The notes below the pieces were generated by a model that saw only the letters and a list, made by a program, of their open reading frames with translations, was not told where the DNA came from and did not search any database. Below, in pieces: positions 1-8,554 of a stretch of 64,000 bases of DNA. Position numbers and translations under genes: made by a program. The DNA comes from Roseomonas sp. GC11 (GTDB taxonomy: Bacteria > Pseudomonadota > Alphaproteobacteria > Acetobacterales > Acetobacteraceae), in contig NZ_JANFNY010000003.1 of the NCBI RefSeq assembly GCF_024437745.1, forward strand, positions 61,951-125,950, written 5' to 3'. Position 1 is the first letter of the stretch; each line of letters starts with the position of its first letter.

Positions 1-810
1 AAGGTCCCCCGCGCCCTGGCCATCCTGAATGGCGGCAATGCGCTGGCCACGGTGGTGGCGGCGCCACTCGGCAGCTTCCTCGGCGGGCTGATCGGCTGGC
101 GCGGCGCCTTCTTCTTCGTCGTGCCGGTCGCGGCCATCGTCCTCGTCTGGCAGATGGCCAGCCTGCCGGCGATGCAGGCACAGGGGCGCACCAACATCGG
201 CGGCATCTTCCGCGTGCTGCGCCGCCCGGTCGTCGCCTCCGGCATGGCCGCGCTCAGCCTCTTCTTCATGGGGCAATTCGCCCTCTTCACCTATCTGCGG
301 CCCTTCCTGGAGACGGTGGCGCATGTCGATGTGGCGACGCTGTCGCTGCTGCTGCTGGCGATGGGCGTCACCGGCTTCATCGGCACCTCGCTGATCGGCC
401 GCTTCCTCCAGGGCGGGCTCTACCGCACCCTCACCGTCATTCCGCTGCTGATGGCGCTCATCGCCGCGGCGCTCCTGCTGCCGGGGGGCGGGGTGGCCAT
501 GATCGCGGTGCTGCTCGGGCTGTGGGGCCTCTTCGCGACCTCCGCCCCCGTCGGCTGGTGGACCTGGGTGGCGCGGACGCTGCCGGACGAGGCCGAGATC
601 GGCGGCGGCCTGATGGTGGCCGTGGCGCAGCTGGCCATCACCGCCGGCGCGGTGGTCGGCGGCATCCTGTTCGACACCAGCGGCCCTGTGGCCACCTTCG
701 GCTCCAGCGCCGGCCTGCTGCTGGCCGCCGCCCTGCTGGCGGCGCTGACCGCCCGCCAGGGGATGCGCCAGGTGGAACGGCAGGCGGCGCCGGCGCTGCG
801 GGCCGGTTGA
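1..810 (+). CDS. MFS transporter, C-terminal part (cut by window start)
   Basis: The reading frame is open from base 1, so the true start lies outside; 269 residues are visible. The chain is almost wholly hydrophobic, with about eight membrane segments. It opens with an NGGNALA-type stretch followed by PLGSFLGGLIGWR, which is like the central motif of DHA1 drug/sugar efflux permeases of the AraJ/YdhP type. A short basic tail (RQGMRQVERQ) ends the protein. The likely role is proton-driven efflux across the inner membrane; the substrate cannot be told. A strong hairpin follows the stop at 841-865. Confidence 0.85.
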   Translation, partial: KVPRALAILNGGNALATVVAAPLGSFLGGLIGWRGAFFFVVPVAAIVLVWQMASLPAMQAQGRTNIGGIFRVLRRPVVASGMAALSLFFMGQFALFTYLRPFLETVAHVDVATLSLLLLAMGVTGFIGTSLIGRFLQGGLYRTLTVIPLLMALIAAALLLPGGGVAMIAVLLGLWGLFATSAPVGWWTWVARTLPDEAEIGGGLMVAVAQLAITAGAVVGGILFDTSGPVATFGSSAGLLLAAALLAALTARQGMRQVERQAAPALRAG

Positions 811-840
811 GAAACGGCCTGGGAAGACAGCCCGCTCCCC

Positions 841-896
841 TTGAGAGGGGCTTCGCCCCTCTCAAACTCTCCCCACCAAAGGCCTGAGGCCTTTGG
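841..896. repeat. GC-rich hairpin pair (family A element, partial copy), likely terminator
   Basis: Two perfect hairpins sit between convergent genes. The first (841-865) has an 11-bp stem around a TTC loop, with core AGGGGCTTCGCCCCT. The second (876-896) has a 9-bp stem, CCAAAGGCC, around TGA. The same pair in the same order occurs at 52539-52615, and in reverse at 20477-20543. It may serve as a bidirectional terminator for the MFS and DUF983 genes, but its recurrence marks it as a dispersed element. Confidence 0.75.
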
Positions 897-928
897 AAAC
901 CCATCCGTTGGCGCCAGGTGATCGCCGT

Positions 929-1327
929 TCAGCGGGGGTCCTTCGGGGCAGGGGCGCCGAAACGGGCTTCCTCCGCCTTGAAGAAGAACTGGCTGGCCAC
1001 GAGCCAGCCTTTCAGCGGCCGCAAGGGCGGAATGCAGGTCAGCAGCATGAAGGGCAGCGTGGTGACGAGATGCACCCAGTTGGCGGGCGCGAATTTCGCC
1101 TCCAGCCAGAGCGCCAGGATGACGCTGGGGACGCAGGCGAAGCAGATGACGAAGAAGGCGGGGCCATCGGCCGGGTCGGCATAGGAATAATCCAGGCCGC
1201 AGACCTCGCAGCGGGCGCGCAGCGCCAGGAAGCCGCGGAACATATGGCCCTGCCCGCAGCGCGGGCAGCGGCCGCGCAGGCCGGTGCGCAGGGGGGGAAG
1301 AGGCGGCCACTCCGGGTCGGATGACAT
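929..1327 (-). CDS. DUF983 family membrane protein
   Basis: A 132-residue protein of unknown function. Near the N-terminus it carries two CxxC pairs (CPRCGQGHMF and CEVCGLDY), expected to bind zinc, then the DUF983 signature ADGPAFFV. Two hydrophobic segments follow (FVICFACVPSVILALWL and LVTTLPFMLLTCIPPL). The start at 1327 is preferred over an upstream in-frame ATG because AAGGAG stands seven bases before it. DUF983 proteins occur widely in Alphaproteobacteria, often near cytochrome oxidase assembly genes, but none is nearby. The upstream gap holds an 18-bp palindrome that may control it. Confidence 0.85.
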   Translation of the reverse strand: MSSDPEWPPLPPLRTGLRGRCPRCGQGHMFRGFLALRARCEVCGLDYSYADPADGPAFFVICFACVPSVILALWLEAKFAPANWVHLVTTLPFMLLTCIPPLRPLKGWLVASQFFFKAEEARFGAPAPKDPR

Positions 1328-1413
1328 CGCTGGCTCCTTTGGCCTGCTCCCTCGGCGGAGCAATGCCTGCATTCAAGGAGAGATTGAATGCTCCTCCGAG
1401 GCATTCACTGTCA

Positions 1414-1431
1414 AATTGAATGCATTCAATT
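1414..1431. promoter_or_regulatory. Perfect 18-bp palindrome, candidate operator
   Basis: AATTGAATGCATTCAATT is a perfect dyad. It lies between the stop of the MocR-type regulator and the start of the DUF983 gene. A looser inverted pair, GCATTCA (1370-1376) and TGAATGC (1385-1391), and a further GCATTCA at 1401 repeat the half-site. Four half-sites within about 65 bases suggest a regulator-binding region; the neighbouring MocR or TetR protein is a candidate. Confidence 0.55.
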
Positions 1432-1446
1432 GGACTGCGTCGCCCT

Positions 1447-2883
1447 TCATACGATCAGCGAGGAGAGGGCCGGCCCTTCGGCGAGCAGCTCCGCCACCTG
1501 GGACAGGCCGGCGCGCAGGCTCTGCCGGTCCTCCGCCGCGCCCAACCCGACGCGGACGGCCTCGGGCGGCGCGGCGACGGCGAAGCCATCGCTGCCGACA
1601 AGGCCGAGGCTGCCCGGGCGCAGGCGCGCCAGGAACTCCCCCCGGCTCCAGCCCTCCGGCATGCGCAGCCAGAGATGGAAGGCGGCGGGATCGGTGGCCA
1701 GCAGCCCCGGCGGCAGCAGCGCGCGGGCGATGGCCTGCCGCGCCGCCGTCTCCTCCCGGATGCCCGCGGTGATGGCGGCGGCGAGGCCATTGCCGATCCA
1801 GCGGGTGGCCAGCGCGGCGGCCAGCGGCGAGGCCATGCCCGTCGTCGCCCGGATGGCGGCGGCGAGGCGGGGCAGCGGGCGCGGCTCGGGCACGGCGAGA
1901 TAGGCGATGCGCAGCGCCGGCGAGACCGGCTTGGCCAGCCCCCCCACATAATAGACCGCCTCCGGCGCCAGGGCCGCCAGCGGCGGCGGTGCCTGCGGCG
2001 CGAGGGCGCCATAGGCGTCATCCTCGATGATCGGCACGCCATGCCGGCGCGCGATCGCCACCAGCGCCCGGCGCCGCTCCGGGGGCAGGGTCGCGGTGGT
2101 GGGGTTGTGCAGGGTGGGGGTGCAATAGAGCGCGCGCGGGCGATGGGCGCGGCAGGCGGCCTCGAAGGCCTCGGGCAGCAGGCCGGCGCCATCCATGGCC
2201 AGCGGCGCCAGCCGCAGCCGCAGATGCGCCGCGAGGCTGCGGAAGCCCGGATAGGTCAGGGCCTCGCAGCACAGCAGGTCGCCAGGCTCGCAGAGCACGC
2301 TCAGCAGGGCGAGCAGCGCGCCCTGGGCCCCGGCGCAGACCAGCAGGCGGCCGGGCGGCACCTCCAGCCGCCCCGCCAGCCAGGCGGCGCCCGCCTCGCG
2401 CTCCGCCGCGCCGCCGCCCACCGGCCGGTAGCGGAGCAGCAGGTCCAGATCCAGCGTCGCCGCGAAAGCCCCCATCTCGCGCCGCAGCGCCTCCCGCAGG
2501 CCGGGGGCCGTGGGCAGGGGGGGCGCGTTCATGCGGAGATCGGCGGCGCGGGCCGCCGGCGCCGCCCCTCCCCCCTCCGGCCCCGCCGCCCTGGCCAGGG
2601 CGGGGCGGGGCCGGAGGGGGCAGGGGCCGCGCACGAAGGTTCCCTGGCCGACGCGCCCCTCCACAAGGCCGCGCCGGGCGGCCTCGGCATAGGCGCGGGC
2701 GATGGTGGTGAAGTCCACACCCAGCCGCGCGGCCAGCAGGCGCTGCGGCGGCAGGCGGGTTCCCGGCGCGACGCGGCCGGCCTGGATGTCGCGCTCCAGC
2801 GCATCGGCGATGCCGCGATAGAGGGGGCCGGCGGCGCGGTCGAGGCTGGGCAGCCAGGCCGGGGTGTCAGCGGGGGGGGACAT
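1447..2883 (-). CDS. MocR-type transcriptional regulator (GntR HTH fused to class I aminotransferase)
   Basis: A 478-residue fusion. Residues about 20-85 form a GntR winged helix (GPLYRGIADALERDI, PGTRLPPQRLLAARLGVDFTT, GQGTFV). The rest is a fold-type I PLP domain with the expected YCTPTLHNPT, IEDDAYGAL and GGLAKPVSPALR motifs, the last holding the PLP lysine. MocR/PdxR proteins sense PLP or amino compounds and usually regulate a neighbouring gene. Here the downstream same-strand gene is DUF983 and the upstream one a TetR regulator, so the target is unclear. An inverted repeat (2901-2931) lies just before its start and may be an autoregulatory site. Confidence 0.9.
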   Translation of the reverse strand: MSPPADTPAWLPSLDRAAGPLYRGIADALERDIQAGRVAPGTRLPPQRLLAARLGVDFTTIARAYAEAARRGLVEGRVGQGTFVRGPCPLRPRPALARAAGPEGGGAAPAARAADLRMNAPPLPTAPGLREALRREMGAFAATLDLDLLLRYRPVGGGAAEREAGAAWLAGRLEVPPGRLLVCAGAQGALLALLSVLCEPGDLLCCEALTYPGFRSLAAHLRLRLAPLAMDGAGLLPEAFEAACRAHRPRALYCTPTLHNPTTATLPPERRRALVAIARRHGVPIIEDDAYGALAPQAPPPLAALAPEAVYYVGGLAKPVSPALRIAYLAVPEPRPLPRLAAAIRATTGMASPLAAALATRWIGNGLAAAITAGIREETAARQAIARALLPPGLLATDPAAFHLWLRMPEGWSRGEFLARLRPGSLGLVGSDGFAVAAPPEAVRVGLGAAEDRQSLRAGLSQVAELLAEGPALSSLIV

Positions 2884-2900
2884 GGTCCAGCCTCATCTCC

Positions 2901-2931
2901 ATGCAATGCCGGTTTTATCCGCGGATTGCAT
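2901..2931. promoter_or_regulatory. Inverted repeat upstream of the mocR-like gene
   Basis: ATGCAAT (2901-2907) and ATTGCAT (2925-2931) form a perfect 7-bp inverted repeat with a 17-base spacer, in the short gap between the TetR stop and the MocR start. Position suggests an operator for autoregulation. Confidence 0.45.
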
Positions 2932-2935
2932 GCCG

Positions 2936-3613
2936 TCAAAGAGGCGCATCACCGCGCGCCGCCCCATGCAGGAAAAACTCCCAGGACTGCGCGAATTCCC
3001 GCTCCTGCGCCGCGGGGTCGGCGGCGGGGGCGCGGCCGAGCATCGCCTCGTTGGTCGGGCCATAGACGATGCTGTGCAGCAGGTGCCGGGCCAGGGGCTC
3101 GGGCGGGCCGGGCCGCAGCGCCCCGGCGCGCTGCGCCTCGGCCACCGCCAGGACCAGTTCGTCCAGGATGGGGTCGGCCGCGGGCGGCGCCTCCGGCCGC
3201 GCGGCGCCGAACACCAGCCCCTCGGTGAAGGCGATGCGCCGGTAGGCCAGCAACTCGGCATCCAGGTTGAGGGTGAGGAAAAGCCGCGCCACCTGCCGCA
3301 GCCGCGCCAGGGCGCAGCCGCCCCCCCCGGCCGGGGCGATCTCGGTCTTGAGGCGCTCCAGGATGCGCAGCCGCAGCCGCTCCAGCACCGCGTTGAACAG
3401 CGCGGCCTTGGAGGGAAAGCGCCGGTAGAGCGTGTCCTTGCCCGCATTGCAGGCCGCCGCGACCTGCTCCATCGAGGTCGCGGCGAAGCCCTGGGTGGCG
3501 AAGAGCCGCGCCGCGGCGTCGATGATCCGGCTGGCCATCCCGGCGGCCTCCCCCTTGGAGGGGCGGCCCGTCCGGGGGCGGTCTGCGCGGGGGGCGGGGG
3601 GCGGGGGGCTCAT
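2936..3613 (-). CDS. TetR/AcrR family transcriptional regulator
   Basis: A 225-residue regulator. The N-terminal HTH is typical (IIDAAARLFATQGFAATSMEQVAAA, then KDTLYRRFPSKAALFNAVL). The C-terminal ligand domain has the look of AcrR proteins with a TetR_C-like fold (LARHLLHSIVYGPTNEAML). The frame is open further upstream to 3787, but that part is a Pro/Arg-rich run; the ATG at 3613 begins a sensible leader ending in GRPSKGEAAG. It is transcribed away from the TonB receptor gene and could control it or itself. No inducer can be inferred. Confidence 0.85.
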   Translation of the reverse strand: MSPPPPAPRADRPRTGRPSKGEAAGMASRIIDAAARLFATQGFAATSMEQVAAACNAGKDTLYRRFPSKAALFNAVLERLRLRILERLKTEIAPAGGGGCALARLRQVARLFLTLNLDAELLAYRRIAFTEGLVFGAARPEAPPAADPILDELVLAVAEAQRAGALRPGPPEPLARHLLHSIVYGPTNEAMLGRAPAADPAAQEREFAQSWEFFLHGAARGDAPL

Positions 3614-3940
3614 CGGGCGCGCGGGGCACCCCAGGGGGCGCCCCGGAGGGTGCCTTGGGGCGCGGCCTGGCCCCGGCGTGGCGGGCCTCGGTGAACTCGC
3701 CTCATGCGTCTCTCCTTCTCCGTCCTGGCCGGCCACCGGCCGGGTGCTGGCGCCCGCTCTGGAGCCTGATCCTGCTCCAGATCCCATGCGGGAGTGCTTC
3801 CCGTCAGCCTCTTCCCGTGGTCAATATGGAAAAACTGGACGGATCAGTCCCGTTTACCTTATAAGCCACCCCCGACTCGCGAGTGATAACCATTCGCAAA
3901 ACGCCGGATGCCCTTCGGCCAGAGCGGGAGAAGACTGGGA
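3614..3940. promoter_or_regulatory. Divergent intergenic region with a Fur-box-like site before the TonB receptor gene
   Basis: A 327-bp non-coding stretch between the TetR gene and the receptor. At 3884-3898 the sequence TGATAACCATTCGCA matches 11 of 14 defined bases of the alphaproteobacterial Fur-type motif (about TGCGAAT-N-ATTCGCA, from memory). TTTACCTTATAAG at 3852-3864 is a possible -10 region upstream of the site. The ATG used for the receptor follows GGGAG at about 3927. I see no gene inside. Confidence 0.5.
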
Positions 3941-6094
3941 ATGCATGACGGAGTGAGCGCGCGCCGGCGCGCCGTGTTGCTGGCATCGGTGGCCATGGCC
4001 GCGCTCTCCGCCCCGGCGCGGGCGCAGCAGGATCCCCTCGCCCTCCCGGCGGTCGCGGTGGAAGGTAGCCGGGGCGGCACCGCCGAGAGCTATCTGGAAG
4101 GCAGCTCGGCCACCGCCACCAAGACCGGCACGCCGGTGGCCGAGACCCCGCAGTCGATCAGCACGGTCACCCGCCGGCAGCTGGACGACCAGAACGCGCA
4201 GACCGGCCGCGACGCGCTGAACTACACCCCCGGCGTGCTCTCCGGCATGGAGACGACGACGCGCTACGACAGCATCTTCCTGCGCGGCTTCGGCAGCTTC
4301 GGCACAACGACCAGCGTGGTCGATTTCCTGGACGGGCTGCGGCTGCCGCGCGGCCAGGCCTTCGCCCTGCCGGCGGTCGATCCCTTCCTGCTCGACAGCC
4401 TCGACGTGCTGCGCGGCCCGGCGGCGGTGCTCTATGGCCAGACCACGCCGGGCGGCCTCGTCAACCAGATCAGCCGCGCCCCGGCCGCCACCCCCTCCAA
4501 CGAGGTGCGGCTGGAGGCCGGCAGCCATGCGCGGCTGCAGACGGGCCTGACCAGCCAGGGCGCGCTCGACGCGGCGGGGGTGTGGCAATACAGCTTCAGC
4601 GGCATCGGCCGCACCGCCGAAAGCCAGTATGACGGCGTGAAGGAACAGCGCATCGCCGTGGCGCCGGCCCTCGCCTGGCAGCCGAATGCCGAGACCCGGC
4701 TGACCCTGCAGGGCTTCTACCAGCACGACCCCGAGGGCGGCTATTTCAACTCGCTCTATGCCCGCGGCCTGGCCTCGCCCGCGGTGGGGCGCTTCCTGAC
4801 GCGCGAGCTGAATGTCGGCGATCCCTCCTTCGACCGCTACGACCGCACGCAATACGCCCTGGGCTACACGCTGGAGCACCGCGTCAACGCCGCCGTCAGC
4901 CTCACCTCGAAGCTGCGCTACTCGGCGATCGACCTCGATTTCCAGAGCCTGCAGATGGCGGGCCCGGTCAGCGCAAGCGGCCTCATGCCGCGCCAGGCCC
5001 TGCGCTCGATCGAGCGGGTGGATGGCATCGCCGCCGACAACAACGCCCAGATCACCTTCACCACCGGCGTGCTCGCGCACCGGGCGCTGGTCGGCTTCGA
5101 CCTGCAACGCTCGGTCAGCACCTGGGACTATCTCTACGGCGCGGCCTCCCCGCTCGATGTCATGGCGCCGCGCTATGGCATCCCCGTCGGCGCGCTCACC
5201 AAGATCATCGACAGCAGGCAGACGCTGCAGCAGGCCGGCCTCTACGTGCAGGACCAGATCAGCCTCGGCGGCTTCCGCCTGCTGCTCGGCGCGCGGCATG
5301 ACTGGACGGAACAGCAGAGCGACAACCGCCTGGCCGGCACCAGCAGCACGCAGTCCAGCCAGTCGCCGAGCTACCGCGCCGGGCTGCTCTACCGCTTCCA
5401 GAACGGCATCGCGCCCTATGTCAGCTATTCCACCTCCTTCGAGCCGGTGGTGGGGGTGGACGCGCAGGGCAGCGCTTTCCGGCCGACCGAGGCGCGGCAA
5501 TGGGAAGCCGGCCTCAAATACGAGCCCTCCTTCATGAACGCGCTCTTCGCCGCCTCGGTCTTCGAGATCCGGCAGGAGAATGTGCTCACCCCCGGCGCCA
5601 TCCCGGGCTTCCAGGTGCAGCAGGGCGAGGTGCGCTCGCGCGGGGTGGAGCTGGAGGCGCGCGGCAAGGCCACGCGCGACCTTGAGCTGATCGCCAGCCT
5701 GACGCTGCTGGACACCGAGGTCACCCGCTCCACCACCACCGCCAATATCGGCAAGCGGCCGCAGGCGGCGCCGGATTACTACGGCTCGGTCTGGGCCAGC
5801 TACAGCCTGGGCGAGGGCGTGCTGGACGGGCTGACGCTCGGCGCCGGGCTGCGCTTCGTCGGCAGCAGCTATGGCGATGACGCCAACACCGTGCGCGCCG
5901 GCGGCTACACGCTGGTTGATCTCGCGGCCCGCTACGATCTGGCGAAGATCAGCCCGGCGCTGGCCGGCGCGCAGGCGACGCTGAACGTCACCAACCTGTT
6001 CGACCGGGAATATTACGCCAGCTGCAGCTCCACCTATTACTGCCAGTACGGCAATGGCGCGCGGGTGCTGGGCGGCCTGCGCTACCGCTGGTGA
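3941..6094 (+). CDS. TonB-dependent siderophore receptor (FhuA/FpvA-like)
   Basis: A 717-residue outer-membrane receptor. A signal peptide (RRRAVLLASVAMAALSAPARAQQ) precedes a plug domain with the TonB-dependent siderophore receptor signatures TPQSISTVTRRQLDDQ, ALNYTPGV, DSIFLRGFG, DSLDVLRGPAAVLYGQ and PGGLVNQISRAP. A 22-strand-type beta barrel follows and ends in an aromatic residue (GGLRYRW). Two cysteines near the end (YYASCSSTYYCQYG) match the CYYG-like last-loop motif of this family. The start at 3941 is chosen over 3908 for its ribosome site. The next gene starts by GTGA overlap, so receptor and binding protein are co-translated. The substrate is a ferric siderophore, type unknown. Confidence 0.93.
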   Translation: MHDGVSARRRAVLLASVAMAALSAPARAQQDPLALPAVAVEGSRGGTAESYLEGSSATATKTGTPVAETPQSISTVTRRQLDDQNAQTGRDALNYTPGVLSGMETTTRYDSIFLRGFGSFGTTTSVVDFLDGLRLPRGQAFALPAVDPFLLDSLDVLRGPAAVLYGQTTPGGLVNQISRAPAATPSNEVRLEAGSHARLQTGLTSQGALDAAGVWQYSFSGIGRTAESQYDGVKEQRIAVAPALAWQPNAETRLTLQGFYQHDPEGGYFNSLYARGLASPAVGRFLTRELNVGDPSFDRYDRTQYALGYTLEHRVNAAVSLTSKLRYSAIDLDFQSLQMAGPVSASGLMPRQALRSIERVDGIAADNNAQITFTTGVLAHRALVGFDLQRSVSTWDYLYGAASPLDVMAPRYGIPVGALTKIIDSRQTLQQAGLYVQDQISLGGFRLLLGARHDWTEQQSDNRLAGTSSTQSSQSPSYRAGLLYRFQNGIAPYVSYSTSFEPVVGVDAQGSAFRPTEARQWEAGLKYEPSFMNALFAASVFEIRQENVLTPGAIPGFQVQQGEVRSRGVELEARGKATRDLELIASLTLLDTEVTRSTTTANIGKRPQAAPDYYGSVWASYSLGEGVLDGLTLGAGLRFVGSSYGDDANTVRAGGYTLVDLAARYDLAKISPALAGAQATLNVTNLFDREYYASCSSTYYCQYGNGARVLGGLRYRW

Positions 6095-7230
6095 GGGCGC
6101 CGCGCCCGCGGCCCGGCCGCCGCCATCTCGCGGCCCTGCTCGCCACGCCCTTCCTCGCCGCCGCCGTGCCGCCGGGCGGCCCCCGCGTCACCGACATGCT
6201 CGGCCGGCGCGTGGCGCTCGCCCGCCCGCCGCGGCGGATCGTCCTGCTGGATGCGCGGGACATCATGGCCATGGCGCTGCTGCACCCGGACCCCGCCAGC
6301 CTCGTCGCCGGCTGGGCGGGGGTGGAGCTGCTCGACAGCGACCTGCTCCGGCGCGACTACGATGCGCGCCCCGGCGGCGGGCCGATCCCCGTGGTGGGCG
6401 GCGTGACGGCGGAGTCCCGCTCGCCGGAGGCCATCCTCGCCCTGGCGCCCGACCTCGTGGTGGCGACCGCCCAGGCCGAGCCGGACCTGGCCGGCGGCCC
6501 CCTGGTGCGCCAGCTGGCCGCGGCGGGCATCCCCACCGTCTTCAGCAGCGCCGATGCCAACCGGCCCGATGCGCCGGACGCCGCCGGGGGCCCGCTGGAC
6601 AGCCTGGCGCGGCTCATGGCCCTGTGGGGCGCCCTGCTCGGCCGCGAGGCGGAGGCCACGGCCTTTTCCGGCTTTGTCGAGGAGCGCCTGGGCAGGGTCA
6701 CGGACCGGCTGGCCCATGTGGCGCCGTGCAGCACCTATCTCGAGGTGCAATCCACCTTCGAGGAGTGCTGCTGGGCGGCTGGCGGCCGCATCTGGGGCGC
6801 GCTGCTGGCCCTGGCCGGCGGCCGGGTGCCCGGGGCGGCGGGGGCGCGCTGGTTCGCGAAGCTGTCGCCCGAACAGCTGATCGCCGAGGCGCCGGCGGCC
6901 TATATCGCCACCGGCGGGGCCTATGCCCCCGGCCTGCGCCCCGCCATCGGCCCCGGGCTGGAGCCGGAGGCCGCCCGCGCGGCGCTGCGCCGCCTCGCCG
7001 CCCGGCCAGGGCTGGCCCTGCTGCCCGCCATCCGGGACGGCCGCGTCCATGGCATCTGGAGCGGGCTGGTCGCCATCCGGCCGCTCAACCTGCTCTTCGT
7101 CGAGGCGGCGGCGCGGTGGCTGCACCCTGGCCTGTTCCGCGATCTCGACCCGGGCGAGACGCTCGGCCTGCTCAACAGCCGCTTCCTGGCGCGGCCCCTG
7201 CCCGGGCCGCTCTGGGTGAGCCTCGCCTGA
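6091..7230 (+). CDS. ABC transporter substrate-binding protein, ferric siderophore type (FecB/FhuD/BtuF class)
   Basis: A 379-residue exported protein with a GTG start inside the receptor stop (GTGA). An Arg-rich leader and hydrophobic run (RRHLAALLATPFLAAAV) precede a class III binding-protein fold: VTDMLGRRVALARPPRRIVLL, SPEAILALAPDLVVA, and a long helix between lobes. It is a paralogue of the protein at 43563-44666: both share LLHPDP-SLVAGWA and the LNSRFLA ending. It should deliver a ferric siderophore from the periplasm to an ABC permease, but no FecCD/FhuB-type permease gene is nearby. The 4-base overlap with the receptor gene supports one uptake operon. Confidence 0.88.
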   Translation: MRAPRPRPGRRHLAALLATPFLAAAVPPGGPRVTDMLGRRVALARPPRRIVLLDARDIMAMALLHPDPASLVAGWAGVELLDSDLLRRDYDARPGGGPIPVVGGVTAESRSPEAILALAPDLVVATAQAEPDLAGGPLVRQLAAAGIPTVFSSADANRPDAPDAAGGPLDSLARLMALWGALLGREAEATAFSGFVEERLGRVTDRLAHVAPCSTYLEVQSTFEECCWAAGGRIWGALLALAGGRVPGAAGARWFAKLSPEQLIAEAPAAYIATGGAYAPGLRPAIGPGLEPEAARAALRRLAARPGLALLPAIRDGRVHGIWSGLVAIRPLNLLFVEAAARWLHPGLFRDLDPGETLGLLNSRFLARPLPGPLWVSLA

Positions 7231-7241
7231 GCCTCGCGCTG

Positions 7242-7278
7242 CCGATCCCCCGCTTCCGATCCCCCGCTTCCGATCCCC
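7242..7278 (+). repeat. Short tandem repeat, 14-bp unit, 2.6 copies
   Basis: CCGATCCCCCGCTT is repeated at 7242-7255 and 7256-7269, with a partial third copy. It fills most of the gap between the binding-protein stop and the next ATG, and looks like a slippage product. Confidence 0.8.
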
Positions 7279-7296
7279 TGGCCCTGAAAGACTGAC

Positions 7297-8403
7297 ATGC
7301 CTGCCCTCCAAGCCCGGACCAGCATCCCCTTCCCCCGGATCGCCACCTATCTGGAGCGCATCCTGGCCTCGCTGGCGGCGCATCACCTCACGCTGCGGCC
7401 CCTGCCCGGCGGCCACGCGGTCACCTCGCCCTTCGGCGGGCGGGGCCATCTGGTGCCGGGGCCGGGGCGGCTCGACATCACCATCGAGGCACCGGACGGC
7501 CCCGCCTTCAACCGGCTGAAGCACGACCTGACGAGCCTGATCGACTTCGTCGCGCGCGAGGAAGCCCTGGTGATCGCCTGGGACGGCGACACCGCCGGGG
7601 CGATGCTGCCGCCGGACCTGCGCGTTCTCACCGTCCGGCAGGTGCGGGACGTGACGCCGGGGGTGCGGCGCATCCGCTTCACCGGCCATGACCTCGCCCG
7701 CTATGACGCGCCGGACCAGCTGCATTGCCGGCTGCTCTTCCCGGGCGAGGGGAACGCCGCCCCGGAATGGCCGCATCTCGATGATGGCGGGCGCGTGCTC
7801 TGGCCGCGCTCGGGCCGGCTGGCCTCGCGCATCTACACCCTCCGCCGCATCGACGCAGCGGCGGGGGTGGTCGAGATCGATTTCGTCCGCCATGCCGGGG
7901 ATGGGCCGGGGCTGCGCTGGGCGCTGCGGGCGGTGCCGGGTGATGTGGCGGGCCTGCTCGGCCCCGCCGCGCATGGCCCGCGCCCGGCCAGCTGGTATCT
8001 CCTGGCGGGGGACGAGACGGGGCTGCCCGGCATCGCCCGCATCCTGGAGGGGCTGCCGGCCACGGCGCGGGGCGTGGCGCTGGTCGAGATCGCCGGGCCG
8101 GAGGAGGAACAGGAGCTTGCCCGCCCGCCCGGGCTGGAGATCCGCTGGCTGCACCGCGCGGGCGCCGCGCCGGGCAGCACGCGCCTGCTGGTGGAGGAGG
8201 CCCGCCGGCTGGCGCTGCCGGCGGACAAGGGCGGCCTCTTCTTCTGGGGCGGGGCCGAGTTCAGCGCCCTCCGCGACCTGCGCCACTACCTGCTGAAGGA
8301 GGCGGGCCTGGCGGCCGGGCAATGCGTCGCCTTCTCCCACTGGCGGCGCGGCATGAGCGAGGAGGAGATCGCCACGGCGGGCGCCTCGTCGATCACGCCC
8401 TGA
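7297..8403 (+). CDS. Siderophore-interacting protein (SIP/ViuB-like) with N-terminal DUF2218
   Basis: A 368-residue cytoplasmic protein. Residues about 10-100 match DUF2218 (a small domain often fused to SIPs). The remainder is the FAD-binding_9 plus SIP pair: VRRIRFTGHDLARYD, the flavin motif RIYTLRRID, the acidic stretch EIDFVRHAGDGPGLRWA, WYLLAGDETGLPGIARIL, and the C-terminal signature SHWRRGMSEEE. Family members such as ViuB, YqjH and FscN reduce ferric siderophores to release iron in the cytosol. It is the third gene of the uptake operon with the TonB receptor and binding protein. Confidence 0.93.
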   Translation: MPALQARTSIPFPRIATYLERILASLAAHHLTLRPLPGGHAVTSPFGGRGHLVPGPGRLDITIEAPDGPAFNRLKHDLTSLIDFVAREEALVIAWDGDTAGAMLPPDLRVLTVRQVRDVTPGVRRIRFTGHDLARYDAPDQLHCRLLFPGEGNAAPEWPHLDDGGRVLWPRSGRLASRIYTLRRIDAAAGVVEIDFVRHAGDGPGLRWALRAVPGDVAGLLGPAAHGPRPASWYLLAGDETGLPGIARILEGLPATARGVALVEIAGPEEEQELARPPGLEIRWLHRAGAAPGSTRLLVEEARRLALPADKGGLFFWGGAEFSALRDLRHYLLKEAGLAAGQCVAFSHWRRGMSEEEIATAGASSITP

Positions 8404-8554
8404 GCGGCGCCGCGTGCCATGGCCGGTGCGGGCGCGGATGCCGCCACTGATGCCGTGGCGGCATGACCCTGATCGACGCCAGCCGGCTAAACGCCGCCGG
8501 GCCCCGGGGATAGATCAGCGGGGACGCAATCCGTTTCCGCAAGGAGCCGCCGCC

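Noticed and set aside
3854..5500. 548-codon minus-strand frame over the TonB receptor
   Set aside because: No recognisable domain; antisense to a clear receptor.
6082..8340. 752-codon minus-strand frame over the binding-protein and SIP genes
   Set aside because: Shadow frame; both plus-strand genes have full family signatures.
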